Assembly (NCBI RefSeq): GCF_029850875.1
Contig: NZ_JAOVAM010000005.1
Span: 124,001-188,000, forward strand
DNA: 64,000 nt
Reading direction: 5' to 3'
From: Rothia similimucilaginosa
GTDB lineage: Bacteria; Actinomycetota; Actinomycetes; Actinomycetales; Micrococcaceae
The notes beneath the pieces were generated by a model. That model was not told the origin of the DNA and searched no databases. It was given only the letters and a program-made list of their open reading frames with translations. The translations under genes and the position numbers were made by a program. Shown here one piece after another: positions 16,031 through 25,196 of this stretch (position 1 is the first letter of the stretch; every line of letters starts with the position of its first letter).

Positions 16031-18880
16031 CTAGGAGGCGCGGCGGCGAGAACGCAGCACCATCGCAGTGCCGGCACCAAGCACCAGCGTACCGCCCAGA
16101 GCCACAGACACCGCACCGAAACCAGTACGCGCCAGGCCGCCCTGCTGGGAGCTCACGCCACCCGACGCGGCAGACACACCGGACTGACCCAAAGAGCCGC
16201 CAGCAGAACCACCAGCCGAACCCTCAGAGGAGCCCTGCGCGTTCACCTCACCGGTAGCACCGGAAGCACCAGCCTGACCGGACTGACCACCCTGTGCGGC
16301 ACCAGACTGTGCGGAGCCGGGCTGGTTAGCATCAGCGGTACCGCTCGGGGTTGCCGTGGATATGAAGTCGTCCGCAGCCGCGTTCGGGTCCTTCGGCACG
16401 GCAGTCTCAAACGAGCACGCATCCGACGCCTTCTTACCCACAGCAACCGCAAGCTGCTGCACCGGGCTGTTCACCTCAGTACCATCAGCCAGGGTCGCAG
16501 AATAGTGCACGTCAAACATGTACTGGCCGGGCTCGGAGAACACCCAGTTCGCGTGCGCGTGCGTCGCGTAATCAATGTCGATCGTGGTCTTGCCGGTCGT
16601 CGAATCCAGCAGCACATCCGCGCCGTTCAGTGACTCGGTGAACATGCCGAAGCGTGCACCCTCAGGCATGACCTTCGGAACCACGTGCAGGCGCACGGGG
16701 CCGCGCAGCTGCGAGTAGTCAATGTCCTGCGTGTTGTAGCCGGGCCAGGGCAGGCCGCTCTGCTGGGTCTGCGGCAGGCCGTAGAAGGCGGTGCCGACCG
16801 GGCCCATGAAGTTCAGCTTCTCGTCAGCCATGCGTTCGGTGCGTACACGGCGGGCGTTCTCGCTGATGGTCCACACGACCGAATCGAGCGGGCGCACGGT
16901 CGAATCAGCGTCAATGATGCCGCTGTCGTCACGCAGACCCACGGACAGCTGGCGGTCCTTCAGGGTCGCCTGGATGTCCAGGTGGCCGTGCGAAATCTTG
17001 GCGCGGCCGTCAATCTGGCCGGGCACGCACTGGTGCCCCGGGGTTCCGGGGGTGGACGGCTGCGCAGACGGTGCCGAGCTAGTCGGAGCAGGTGCGCTCG
17101 GGGTCGGGTTCGCAGGCGCGGGGCTAGACGGTGCCGGAGTGGAGGGTGCCGGAGCAGGTGCGCTCGGCTCTGCAGAAGGCTCGGCAGAGGGCGCGACGGT
17201 AGGCTCAGCGCTCGGCGACGGATCCACCGGAGCAGGCTTCGGCGCATCGTTAATGGGTGCGCTGTCCGGTGCCAGCGCGCCGTGTGCGGTGTACTTGGTG
17301 CCCGGCTCGTAGTTCGCCGCAACCTCAGTGGTGGAGGCAGAAGCATTCATATCCGGGTGGGTCAGCATCTTCACGCGCAGAGCGGTGCCCTTGTAGAAGG
17401 ACTCGTCACGGAAGGTAAAGCGCGCCACGCCGTCCTCGACGGAGCCTTCCAAATCGAGGTAGGGGTAGACCGGGTCATCCTGGGCGTAGAAGCCGCCACG
17501 CAGGAAGCCGCGCACCTTCGGGTCTTTGAAGCGGACCTCAACGGTGCTGAAGCCGTTGCCGTTCGGGGTGACGGTTACGTCGTAGTCCATGCTGGTCGGC
17601 GTGTACTGCCCGGTGCTGAGCACGGTATTCGCTTCGTCCGGGATTTCTTCGGGCCAGGAGCCGTTACCGTCGTCGCTGTAGACGCTCTCGGCGCGGCCGG
17701 GCTCATAGGCGAGCTTATGCGAGATCCAGCGGGACGCCTCCGCGCTATTCTCGTCGGAGGTGTCGGGGGTGAAGACAGCCTGCAGCTGAGAACCCTCGCT
17801 ACCGAGCATTTCAGACCAGGTGGCGGTACCGTTCACGACCGGCAGGTCGGTCAGGAAGTAGCCGTTGTTGTACAGGGTCAAGGTGCCCTTGAGGTTCTTG
17901 TTCGCGGCGGTGAAGGTGATATCGCTGAGCTTGTCGTCAGCATCCTTATTCTTTGCCGGGTCGGCGTCCAGGCGGTGCGGTGCCACGGACAGCACGTACT
18001 TTGCGGCGTCCAGGTCACCGACGGGTGCCGCGTTGTAGCGGTCAACGGTGGGCACGGCGGTGGGGGTGCCGTCGCCGAGCACGGGCTGCATGCCGCCAAC
18101 CTGCCAGACCAGCTTCGACGGCTTGGAGCTAATGATGCGGCCGTCGGTGGAGCGCGCCACGGTGCGGTAGGTGACCACGTAGCGGCCCGGGCGGGTGAAG
18201 GTCGTGGTGTTGTGGGTGTGGCTACCCTTGTCGAGCAGCCAGGAGTGCCAGCCGCTCGAGCTGCTGGAGAGCATGCGGTACACGTCGGCGGGGGCGTCGT
18301 CCGGGTTGTAGCGGAAGAGCTCCATACGGCCGGGGCCCTCAACGGAGAGAATGTCGGTAGCGAACACGCCGTCACGGAAACGCTCAGTAGGCACCTTCGT
18401 GGATGCACCCAGGCCAGCCCAGATGGGGTCCTGGTTGCCGAAGGTCAGGTGCGGTGCCATGTAGAGGGTCTGGCCGGGTTCGCCGAGGAACGCCAGGGAG
18501 GGCGAGTCGCCCAGGGTCATGGTGTACTGCGACTTGCCGTCGCGGCCACTGTAGCCCTTGCCGACCCAGTTGACGGTTTTGTCCAGTTCGTAGGTGTCTG
18601 CGCCGGTCTTGTAGGGGTTCGCCTCGTTCATGAGGACGAAGGTGCCGTTCTGCTCGTCCCAGTATGCTTTGGGGGCGTCGACGTGACCCTTGGTGGTGAC
18701 GATTTTGCCGTCATCGGGGCCTGCGGCGGCGGGCAGGGAGGGGGCTGCGCCAGCGAGCGCGAGCAGTGCTGCGGCGGAGAGGAATGCGGCTGCGCGGCGG
18801 AGGGCGGGCTTACCGCCGGGGATGAAGAGTGCGGGGGTGTGTATGGTGATCCGTCGTTGGGTCTGCTTCTGAGAGTTCAT
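16031..18880 (-). CDS. Cell-wall surface protein, choice-of-anchor M repeats, LARTG anchor
   Basis: A 949-residue secreted protein. A signal peptide (AAAFLSAAALLALAGAAPSL) is followed by at least two actinobacterial 'choice-of-anchor M' (TIGR03769-type) units. The clearest unit is at the C-terminal half: GHLDIQATL, FYGLPQTQQSGLPWPGYNTQ and HAHANWVFSEPGQY. A Pro/Ser/Ala/Glu linker separates the units. The C-terminus has LARTG, a hydrophobic helix and RSRRRAS, a sortase signal of the LAxTG kind. I chose ATG 18880 (AAAGG 5 nt upstream) over the ATG 19 codons earlier. It is divergent from the metal-transport operon and shares a palindromic promoter region with it, so it is probably co-regulated. 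It may capture metal or ligand at the surface (inference). Confidence 0.85.
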   Translation of the reverse strand: MNSQKQTQRRITIHTPALFIPGGKPALRRAAAFLSAAALLALAGAAPSLPAAAGPDDGKIVTTKGHVDAPKAYWDEQNGTFVLMNEANPYKTGADTYELDKTVNWVGKGYSGRDGKSQYTMTLGDSPSLAFLGEPGQTLYMAPHLTFGNQDPIWAGLGASTKVPTERFRDGVFATDILSVEGPGRMELFRYNPDDAPADVYRMLSSSSSGWHSWLLDKGSHTHNTTTFTRPGRYVVTYRTVARSTDGRIISSKPSKLVWQVGGMQPVLGDGTPTAVPTVDRYNAAPVGDLDAAKYVLSVAPHRLDADPAKNKDADDKLSDITFTAANKNLKGTLTLYNNGYFLTDLPVVNGTATWSEMLGSEGSQLQAVFTPDTSDENSAEASRWISHKLAYEPGRAESVYSDDGNGSWPEEIPDEANTVLSTGQYTPTSMDYDVTVTPNGNGFSTVEVRFKDPKVRGFLRGGFYAQDDPVYPYLDLEGSVEDGVARFTFRDESFYKGTALRVKMLTHPDMNASASTTEVAANYEPGTKYTAHGALAPDSAPINDAPKPAPVDPSPSAEPTVAPSAEPSAEPSAPAPAPSTPAPSSPAPANPTPSAPAPTSSAPSAQPSTPGTPGHQCVPGQIDGRAKISHGHLDIQATLKDRQLSVGLRDDSGIIDADSTVRPLDSVVWTISENARRVRTERMADEKLNFMGPVGTAFYGLPQTQQSGLPWPGYNTQDIDYSQLRGPVRLHVVPKVMPEGARFGMFTESLNGADVLLDSTTGKTTIDIDYATHAHANWVFSEPGQYMFDVHYSATLADGTEVNSPVQQLAVAVGKKASDACSFETAVPKDPNAAADDFISTATPSGTADANQPGSAQSGAAQGGQSGQAGASGATGEVNAQGSSEGSAGGSAGGSLGQSGVSAASGGVSSQQGGLARTGFGAVSVALGGTLVLGAGTAMVLRSRRRAS

Positions 18881-18923
18881 GACAACCTTTCTCATTTTTC
18901 TATTTCTTAGGGTAACCCTTTTG

Positions 18924-18940
18924 CAAATAATTGTCATTTG
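18924..18940. promoter_or_regulatory. Palindrome in the divergent promoter region (metal-repressor-like)
   Basis: CAAAT-N7-ATTTG, a 17-bp A+T-rich inverted repeat. It overlaps the -35 of the rightward promoter and the probable -35 of the leftward one. Zur- and DtxR-family boxes have this size and composition, and the genes on both sides belong to a metal-uptake system. Which repressor binds is unknown. Confidence 0.5.
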
Positions 18941-18959
18941 GAAACTAACTGAGTATAGT
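18931..18959 (+). promoter_or_regulatory. Promoter of the surface-protein/metal ABC operon
   Basis: -35 TTGTCA (18931-18936), 17-bp spacer and -10 TATAGT (18954-18959), giving a leader of about 175 nt before ATG 19143. Confidence 0.6.
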
Positions 18960-19142
18960 GATTCTCAGAAACACATGTGTGCAGAGGCTCGCCCAGAAAC
19001 GCACACCACGTACATCCACAAAGAGAAACCGGCACGCACGCGCCTACCAACGCGGTAGAAACCCGAAAAGCCCCAGCACCGGGCAAACCCCGAAAGTATC
19101 GGGCAGCACGCCAGCCAACGAGCAGTCATCCAAGGAGCTACC

Positions 19143-21386
19143 ATGCAAGGACGCACCAAACCCCTGAGCCTACTCAGCGCAACCACCCTCGGATGCACCC
19201 TCGCACTCGGGGCACCCCTCGCCCTCCCCCAGGTCGGCACCTTCACCGCCGCACAGGCACAGGAAAACCAAGTCGGTACCCAGACAGGTACCGAGTCGCG
19301 CACCTACGTCAACTACGAAGGTGACTACGTCATCGCGGGCGTACACACCGAAATGCTCAACGCATTCCTCGACGGCAACCAGTTCACCCTCGGCACCCTC
19401 GCAGACACCGGCCCCGGCAAGCAGGGACGATTCAACCCCGCCCGCACCGTCTTCCACCTGCCCGACGTCGAGGACGCACACACCAACGTCGTAGCAGGCT
19501 ACGACTACATTGCCCCCGAAGGCACCGACATCTTCTATATTCCCTCCACCCGCACCCGCGGCCTGCTCTACCCCGGCCTCGGTGCGGAAGGAATCCGCCC
19601 CGGCACGCTCAAGAACAACACCATCAACCTTGAACTCGTGCGCAGCAGCGTACCCGAAGGCGGCCGCGCCGAAGTCTTCACCGAATCCGGCCGCGACAAC
19701 CCGCGCGTCTTCAGCACCAACGACCAGCTGGCACCGCACACCATCACCTCTGGCGGTCACGAGCACCTCAGCTGGGCATTCACCCGCGCGGGCATCTACC
19801 AGCTGACCTTCCGCGCCACCGCAACCCTTGCTGACGGCACCCCGGTCAGCTCCGAGGCGACCTACACCATCGCTGTGGGCACCAACGCTGAGGACGGCTT
19901 CAAGCTCCTGAACGCACAGAATGCCGCGAAGGAAGCGGCAAAGGAGAGCACGAGCGAAGCAACCACTACCCCCGAGGCGAGCGCCACCGCTACCGAGAGC
20001 GCCGATAGCACATCTACTTCCACCTCCGCAAGTGCTGAGGCGAGCACGTCCACCGGTATTCGCCGCGTGGATGCATCCGTGAACGGTCAGAACGCCGCAC
20101 AGATGACCGACCCGAACGGTGCGAAGGCAGAGGCAAATGGTGAGCAGGCATCCCAGGGTGGATCCGGTGTTACCGCTATCAGAGGCACCGACAACACCAA
20201 TAACGGCTCCGACAAGGGCGAAAGCAAGGACGGCAACTCCCACGGTGTGAAGGGCTCCAGCGTGAAGGGCTCCAACGCCCGGAACATCAGCGCACCCAGC
20301 ACCGGTAGCGGTGTGCTGTCCTCCGGTCTGCCCGGTAGCCTGAACCAGCAGTGCATCGCCACCGAGGTTCCCGCCGAAGATGCCAAGGACTCCAAGGACG
20401 CTCAGAAGGACAACAAGCAGAGCAACCAGGCAGCCCAGGCGCCGACCAGCATCCCCACCATCGCCGTGGTCAACTCCGCCGAACATAGCGGCCGTGAAGA
20501 AGTCACCCACGGCCACTTTGACGTGGGCCCGGTCCTCAACGGCGGCAACCTCACCAGCAGCGTGAAGGACGACCGCACCAGCCCCGCCCGCCACGTCTCC
20601 CCCGGCGCCCTCGAGTTTGTACTCAATGACGCCGCGAAGATCAACCTGCCCGCAGGCATGGAGAATATCGCCCCGGCGGGCACCCCCGTGCACATGATTG
20701 GTGCAACCCAGCAGCAGGGCGTGCCCTGGCTCGGCTGGAGCACCCAGGACCCCGAACTGCTCAAGCAGCTCGACGGCCCCGTCACCATGAGCCTCAACGG
20801 TTTTGAGGGCCCCGGCACCATGTCCACTTTCCTCTCCGGTAACTTCGGTTCCGCCGGTCAGAAGGTCTTCGATTCGCGTAGCGGCGGCTCCTTCCAGGTG
20901 CCCGCAAACACCCACCAACACAGCAACTGGGTGTTCACCGCTGAGGGTCGCTACACCCTGACTATCGGCTGGACGGCACGCCTGAAAAACGGCCAGCAGG
21001 TCAGCAGCGAATCGGTTCTGCACTTCACCGTTGGCAACCCCGATAACGCCCCGGCAAGCAACAACGCGCAGGGTGCGCAGAACGGCAGCGAGAAGAGCAC
21101 CGCTAAGAACCCCGTCAACGGCACCATAGACGAAGCCACCGGCATCGTCACCAAGCCCGACGGATCCAAGGTACGCATCGTCGGTAAGACCGCCTCCGGT
21201 GAGGATTGCGCCCTGACCAGTCAGGAACTCGCGAACGCTCAGAAGGCAGCCGCGGCAGGTAAGCTGCCGAATACCGGTGTGGTCATCGACCCGTTCATGG
21301 TCAGCACCTCCATTCTGGCACTGGCACTCGGTGCCATGATTCTGCGTTCGGCACGCCGAAAGGGCCGCAGCGGTGACACCGCATAG
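19143..21386 (+). CDS. Cell-wall surface protein, choice-of-anchor M repeats, LPNTG anchor
   Basis: A 747-residue secreted protein with an N-terminal signal peptide (basic start, hydrophobic LGCTLALGAPLAL). Two choice-of-anchor M units are seen: one at about 45-245 (LYPGLGAEGI, HEHLSWAFTRAGIY) and one at about 455-640 (THGHFDVGPVL, QQQGVPWLGWSTQ, HQHSNWVFTAEGRY). A Ser/Thr/Ala/Gly-rich linker joins them. LPNTG, a hydrophobic segment and RSARRKGR form a classical sortase signal. It heads the operon; its end overlaps the next gene by 14 bp. Known association: such proteins travel with an 'anchored repeat' ABC transporter for metals. The exact ligand is unproven. Confidence 0.88.
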   Translation: MQGRTKPLSLLSATTLGCTLALGAPLALPQVGTFTAAQAQENQVGTQTGTESRTYVNYEGDYVIAGVHTEMLNAFLDGNQFTLGTLADTGPGKQGRFNPARTVFHLPDVEDAHTNVVAGYDYIAPEGTDIFYIPSTRTRGLLYPGLGAEGIRPGTLKNNTINLELVRSSVPEGGRAEVFTESGRDNPRVFSTNDQLAPHTITSGGHEHLSWAFTRAGIYQLTFRATATLADGTPVSSEATYTIAVGTNAEDGFKLLNAQNAAKEAAKESTSEATTTPEASATATESADSTSTSTSASAEASTSTGIRRVDASVNGQNAAQMTDPNGAKAEANGEQASQGGSGVTAIRGTDNTNNGSDKGESKDGNSHGVKGSSVKGSNARNISAPSTGSGVLSSGLPGSLNQQCIATEVPAEDAKDSKDAQKDNKQSNQAAQAPTSIPTIAVVNSAEHSGREEVTHGHFDVGPVLNGGNLTSSVKDDRTSPARHVSPGALEFVLNDAAKINLPAGMENIAPAGTPVHMIGATQQQGVPWLGWSTQDPELLKQLDGPVTMSLNGFEGPGTMSTFLSGNFGSAGQKVFDSRSGGSFQVPANTHQHSNWVFTAEGRYTLTIGWTARLKNGQQVSSESVLHFTVGNPDNAPASNNAQGAQNGSEKSTAKNPVNGTIDEATGIVTKPDGSKVRIVGKTASGEDCALTSQELANAQKAAAAGKLPNTGVVIDPFMVSTSILALALGAMILRSARRKGRSGDTA

Positions 21387-23148
21387 CAGACATACCGGCA
21401 ACCGCGCGCAAGCATATAGTCGGCGTACCGCCCTCACCCTCGCCTCCCGTATCGCGGTGGGTGCGGGAGTGGGGGCTGGCGCCTTCGCACTGAGCGGATG
21501 CGCAGGCACCGTGAATGCGTCCTCCGACCGGATGCGCGTGGTCGCCACGACCCCGATTCTGGCGGATTTGGCGCAGCAGATTGCCGGGGAGCGCGCCAGC
21601 GTGCACTCTCTGGTGCCTGCCGGTGCTGACCCGCACTCGTACGAGCCGAGCCTGCGCGATATTCGCGATGTCGCCTATGCCCGCTGTGCTCTGACGAACG
21701 GTCTTCTGCTGGAGCAGCGTAAGCTCAGCAAAATGGTTGAGGCGAACCTGCCCGCCGGGGTCGTGTCCGTGGCGGTGGCGGAGAAGATTGAGCAGTACGG
21801 CGGCAAGCTGGAAGCCATTGTTGAAGATGCCTCCCTAGACTCTATCTGGCTGGGGTTGCGTGTTGAAGAGGGCGGGCAGAACGAGTCTGCCCCCACCGAC
21901 TCTTCGGATGCAGGCATGCGCTTTGAGGTGCAGAGCGTACGGGCGCGAACCTCCACGGATTCCTCGAATGCGCAGTTGGCGGCGTTCATTACGCAGACCT
22001 TCGGTGCGGTGGAGATGCTGTGCGATTCGCATGCGCGCGGCGTGAACCTCACCCGTGAAGGGGACACAGCGATCCGTACCGGCGATATGGGTTCGCTGGA
22101 GCTTCCTTTGCAGGCGCATACGCACCTGTCGTGGGCATTTAGTGATGCCGGCGAGTACGCGATTGAACTGAGTGCCACCGCGGTCAATGCGCCGGAGTCG
22201 GTGCGTTCTTCGCGCGGCACCCTGTACTGCGTGGTCGGTCGTGACCCGCAACAGCTGGTGGACCGCCTAGCGAAGGAACAGAACGTTTCCGCTTCGGACA
22301 TCAAGGTTCTTTCGGCAGGTCACGCCGATATTACCGCACGCACCGGCGACGGCAGGATCGTGCTTCGGGCGGATTCCTCCCAGGGTGCCGTAGAGCACGA
22401 GCTGAACCGCACCGTAGTCGCGGTCCCCTCCCGCACTCTGCAGGAGGTGCCCGCGGGCGGTAGCTACCGTTTTCTGCGTTCGGGTGCTTCGGAGGATCGC
22501 GGTCAGGTGTACCTGCTGGCGCAGGCTGTTCTGGGTAAGCACGTGCACGGCGAAATCGACCCGCACATTTGGCATTCAGTACCGAACGCGAAGGCGAGCG
22601 TGCAGGTCATTCGTGACGCGCTCATCTCCGCCGATCCGGCGGGTTCGAGCGAGTATGCGACCCGCACCGAGCAGGTGATGAAGGAGCTTGATGCCCTGGA
22701 CGCTCAGCTGCGTCAGGTGTATGGAGCCCTTCCGGAGTCGGCACGCAATCTGGTCACCACGCACGACGGTTACCGCTACCTGGCGAGCACCTACGGGTTG
22801 CATATTGCCGGTTTTGTGAGTGCTAGTGCCAGCGGCGAGCCGAGTATTCAGCAGCGTCAGCGTTTGCGTCGCACGGTCGAGGATTTGAAGGTTCCAGCGA
22901 TTTATCTGGATAAGTCAACGGCGATGCGTTCACCGGTTCTGACGGAGCTGGCTCGGGAGGCTCAGGTGCGTACCGGGGTGCTCTATTCGGACACTCTGGA
23001 TGCGCAGGCTCCTCACTACGCACAGATGATGTTGGCGAATGCTCACACGATTGCGCTGTGCTCGGGGAATGGCGCTGGGCACAGTTCCGGCGGCGATTCT
23101 GGAGATAGCTCTTCGGGTGCTAGTTGCTCGGAGGCGAGCACATCGTAA
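21373..23148 (+). CDS. Metal ABC transporter substrate-binding lipoprotein with inserted surface domain
   Basis: A 591-residue lipoprotein. A Tat-like SRRTA start precedes a lipobox LSGC (Cys43). The mature part opens VVATTPILADLAQQIAG and has GADPHSYEPS, then HGEIDPHIWHS and THDGYRYLASTYGL, the His/Asp/Glu ligands of cluster A-I (ZnuA/TroA-like) zinc or manganese binders. Between the two binding lobes, residues of about 180-400 carry choice-of-anchor M-type sequence (HTHLSWAFSDAGEY, LSAGHADI). This is the known TIGR03772 architecture. The start is GTG 21373, overlapping the upstream stop. It ends with a Ser/Gly-rich tail. It delivers metal to the permease encoded two genes further on. Confidence 0.9.
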   Translation: MTPHSRHTGNRAQAYSRRTALTLASRIAVGAGVGAGAFALSGCAGTVNASSDRMRVVATTPILADLAQQIAGERASVHSLVPAGADPHSYEPSLRDIRDVAYARCALTNGLLLEQRKLSKMVEANLPAGVVSVAVAEKIEQYGGKLEAIVEDASLDSIWLGLRVEEGGQNESAPTDSSDAGMRFEVQSVRARTSTDSSNAQLAAFITQTFGAVEMLCDSHARGVNLTREGDTAIRTGDMGSLELPLQAHTHLSWAFSDAGEYAIELSATAVNAPESVRSSRGTLYCVVGRDPQQLVDRLAKEQNVSASDIKVLSAGHADITARTGDGRIVLRADSSQGAVEHELNRTVVAVPSRTLQEVPAGGSYRFLRSGASEDRGQVYLLAQAVLGKHVHGEIDPHIWHSVPNAKASVQVIRDALISADPAGSSEYATRTEQVMKELDALDAQLRQVYGALPESARNLVTTHDGYRYLASTYGLHIAGFVSASASGEPSIQQRQRLRRTVEDLKVPAIYLDKSTAMRSPVLTELAREAQVRTGVLYSDTLDAQAPHYAQMMLANAHTIALCSGNGAGHSSGGDSGDSSSGASCSEASTS

Positions 23149-23216
23149 CCCGGTTTTCAATCTCCCCACAAGCTCATATAGCCGTATCAGTATATAGATA
23201 ATCTTTCAAACACCGT

Positions 23217-23246
23217 TTCGGTCATGATCCAAGTTCGGTCATGATC
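23217..23246 (+). repeat. Direct repeat in the leader of the third surface gene
   Basis: TTCGGTCATGATC occurs at 23217-23229 and again at 23234-23246, 17 bp apart, just before the ribosome site of the next gene. It could be a regulatory site or a small duplication. Confidence 0.6.
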
Positions 23247-23259
23247 TAAGGAAGTCCTC

Positions 23260-24321
23260 ATGATGAACTCAACCACCCGCCTCTCTCGTAGCCTGCCCGC
23301 CCTGGCTCTGGGCACCAGCCTGATGCTCGCACCCCTGGGCGTGGCACACGCGGAGACCACCCCGGCAACCGCAGAGAGCGCCTCGACTCAGCCGAGCGAC
23401 AGCAACCTCAGCCGCGGCGAGCGCGCCCTCGCCCAGACCCTGTCGGCGGAGCAGCCGGTTGCATCCGGTCGCACCGAAATTTCCTCCGGTCACGTGGATA
23501 TGGGCCCTCGTTTCAACAACGGCAAGTTTGAGCTCATGCTCCACGACGATCACGGTGAAACCCCCGTCTGGCGCAGCCTGGACGAAGTCATCTACCGCGG
23601 TAGCGACCAGGCGATTCTTGAGGTGCCGAACGACCCACGCTATTCCTTCGTGGGTGCACCTGCCGGTTCTAAGGTATACGTGATTCCGCAGACCGAAGCT
23701 AAGGGCGTGATTTGGCCGGGGTGGAACACCCAGGATCCGCAGCTGGTGTCCAAGCTGAACCGCGGCGTGAACCTGACACTGGAGCAGGTGAGCGGCCCCG
23801 GCACGTTCAGCCTGTACCTGGAGAACGGCAACTTCTCGGCACCGCAGGTGCTGTGGTCCTCTACCAAGAATGAGCCGCAGAAGTTGTGGGTGGAGAAGAA
23901 CACTCACACCCACGCGAACTGGGTGTTCACCGCCCCGGGCGAGTACCTGCTGAAGGTTACCGCGAGCGCTGAGCTGTCTGATGGTTCGACCGTGTCTGAT
24001 ACCCGCTACCTGAAGTTTGCGGTGGGTGATTCTGCGAATGCTGATGCCCTGTACGCGATGGAGGCGCAGGCTCGTGGTTCAGCATCCTCGGGTTCTTCTG
24101 CACCCTCCGATGCTTCGTCTACCTCTGCATCCCAGGCTGCCGGTTCTTCTTCTGCCGCAGCAAGCGACCAGAGCGGTTACCGTACCGAGTTCACGATTCC
24201 CTGGGGTGTCATTGCCGCAGGCGTGGCAGCTGTCATTGCTGTGGGCGCTTTCCTTGCGTTCCGTCGCCGCTCCTCCGCGCAGCGTGAGGCACTGGATGAA
24301 GTGCGCGGTGACCGTTCGTGA
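23260..24321 (+). CDS. Membrane-anchored choice-of-anchor M surface protein
   Basis: A 353-residue protein with a signal peptide (LPALALGTSLMLAPLGVAHA), one choice-of-anchor M unit (SSGHVDMGPRF, IPQTEAKGVIWPGWNTQ, HTHANWVFTAPGEY), a Ser-rich stalk and a C-terminal helix (WGVIAAGVAAVIAVGAFLAF) with a basic tail. No LPxTG is present, so it is probably held in the membrane rather than linked by a sortase. AAGGAAG lies upstream of ATG 23260; ATG 23263 is an equal alternative. Its stop overlaps the ATPase start by 4 bp, so it belongs to the metal-transport operon. Confidence 0.88.
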   Translation: MMNSTTRLSRSLPALALGTSLMLAPLGVAHAETTPATAESASTQPSDSNLSRGERALAQTLSAEQPVASGRTEISSGHVDMGPRFNNGKFELMLHDDHGETPVWRSLDEVIYRGSDQAILEVPNDPRYSFVGAPAGSKVYVIPQTEAKGVIWPGWNTQDPQLVSKLNRGVNLTLEQVSGPGTFSLYLENGNFSAPQVLWSSTKNEPQKLWVEKNTHTHANWVFTAPGEYLLKVTASAELSDGSTVSDTRYLKFAVGDSANADALYAMEAQARGSASSGSSAPSDASSTSASQAAGSSSAAASDQSGYRTEFTIPWGVIAAGVAAVIAVGAFLAFRRRSSAQREALDEVRGDRS

Positions 24322-25196
24322 GCGCGTCGGTAACAGCTGGCACTGAACCCGTCCTAGAGATTTCGAACCTGTACGCCGGATACGCACGCCGTTCCATCCT
24401 CAAGGATCTGTCCCTGACGCTGGAGCGCGGCGAGTTTGCGGGCCTGATTGGTGCTAATGGTGCCGGTAAGACCACACTGCTACGCACTATTTTGGGTCTG
24501 ATCCGCCCGGCATCCGGTCAGGTTCGCGTGCTGGGTGAGTCGCCACGTGTGGCGCGTGCGCATATCGGTTATGTGCCGCAGAAGCACCAGTTCCAGTGGG
24601 ATTTTCCGCTGACCGTCAAGGATACGGTGATGACCGGTCGAGTACGTGAGATTGGGTTCTTCCGCCGCCCGGCGAAGAAGGATTGGGTTCAGGTTTTTTC
24701 GGCAATGGAACGCACCGATGTTCTGCACCTGCAGGATGCTTCCATTGCGGAGCTTTCCGGTGGTCAGCGTCAGAGGGTTCTTTTGGCGCGCGCTTTGGCG
24801 GCGAACCCCTCCCTACTGCTGCTGGATGAGCCGTTTACGGGCGTGGACGCGCCGACCCAGACCACTCTGACCCGCCTGTACCGTGAGTTGGCGGGCGAGG
24901 GCATCACGATTCTGATGTCTACGCATGACATGCTGGCGGCGCGTGAGTCCTGCTCGCGTCTGTGCGGTGTGCGCGGCAATATTCACCTGGATGGTCCGGC
25001 GGACTCCTTTAGCCTGGAGCAGCTGCACACGTGGTTGCACGGTCACGATATTGAGGAGGCGCAGGGCCACGCCCGCACGGGCTTCACCTGTGCCGGTGGT
25101 GCGTTGGATGAGTACGGCCACGAGCTGCCTGATTCCTGCGCTTCTGACTCTTCTCTCTCCCCCGCCCATACTGCTTCTACCGGGGGTACCCGTTGA
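24318..25196 (+). CDS. Metal ABC transporter ATP-binding protein
   Basis: A 292-residue ATPase of the ZnuC/MntB kind: Walker A GANGAGKTTLL, Q-loop VPQKHQFQWDFP, signature ELSGGQRQRVLLARAL, Walker B LLLLDEPFTGVD and switch His in STHD. It starts at GTG 24318 (GTGA overlap with the preceding stop) and ends in a TTGA overlap with the permease start, so the genes are translationally coupled. The last 60 residues are a poorly conserved tail. It powers import through the next gene product. Confidence 0.93.
   Translation: MSASVTAGTEPVLEISNLYAGYARRSILKDLSLTLERGEFAGLIGANGAGKTTLLRTILGLIRPASGQVRVLGESPRVARAHIGYVPQKHQFQWDFPLTVKDTVMTGRVREIGFFRRPAKKDWVQVFSAMERTDVLHLQDASIAELSGGQRQRVLLARALAANPSLLLLDEPFTGVDAPTQTTLTRLYRELAGEGITILMSTHDMLAARESCSRLCGVRGNIHLDGPADSFSLEQLHTWLHGHDIEEAQGHARTGFTCAGGALDEYGHELPDSCASDSSLSPAHTASTGGTR

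Noticed and set aside
16685-18910. 741-codon open frame on the plus strand opposite the LARTG surface-protein gene
   Set aside because: Low-complexity Gly/Val/Arg translation with no domain, directly antisense to a clear secreted protein; typical mirror frame of G+C-biased codons.
19170-21548. 792-codon open frame on the minus strand opposite the LPNTG surface-protein gene
   Set aside because: Mirror frame of a gene with signal peptide, two known domains and a sorting signal; no ribosome site or motif of its own.
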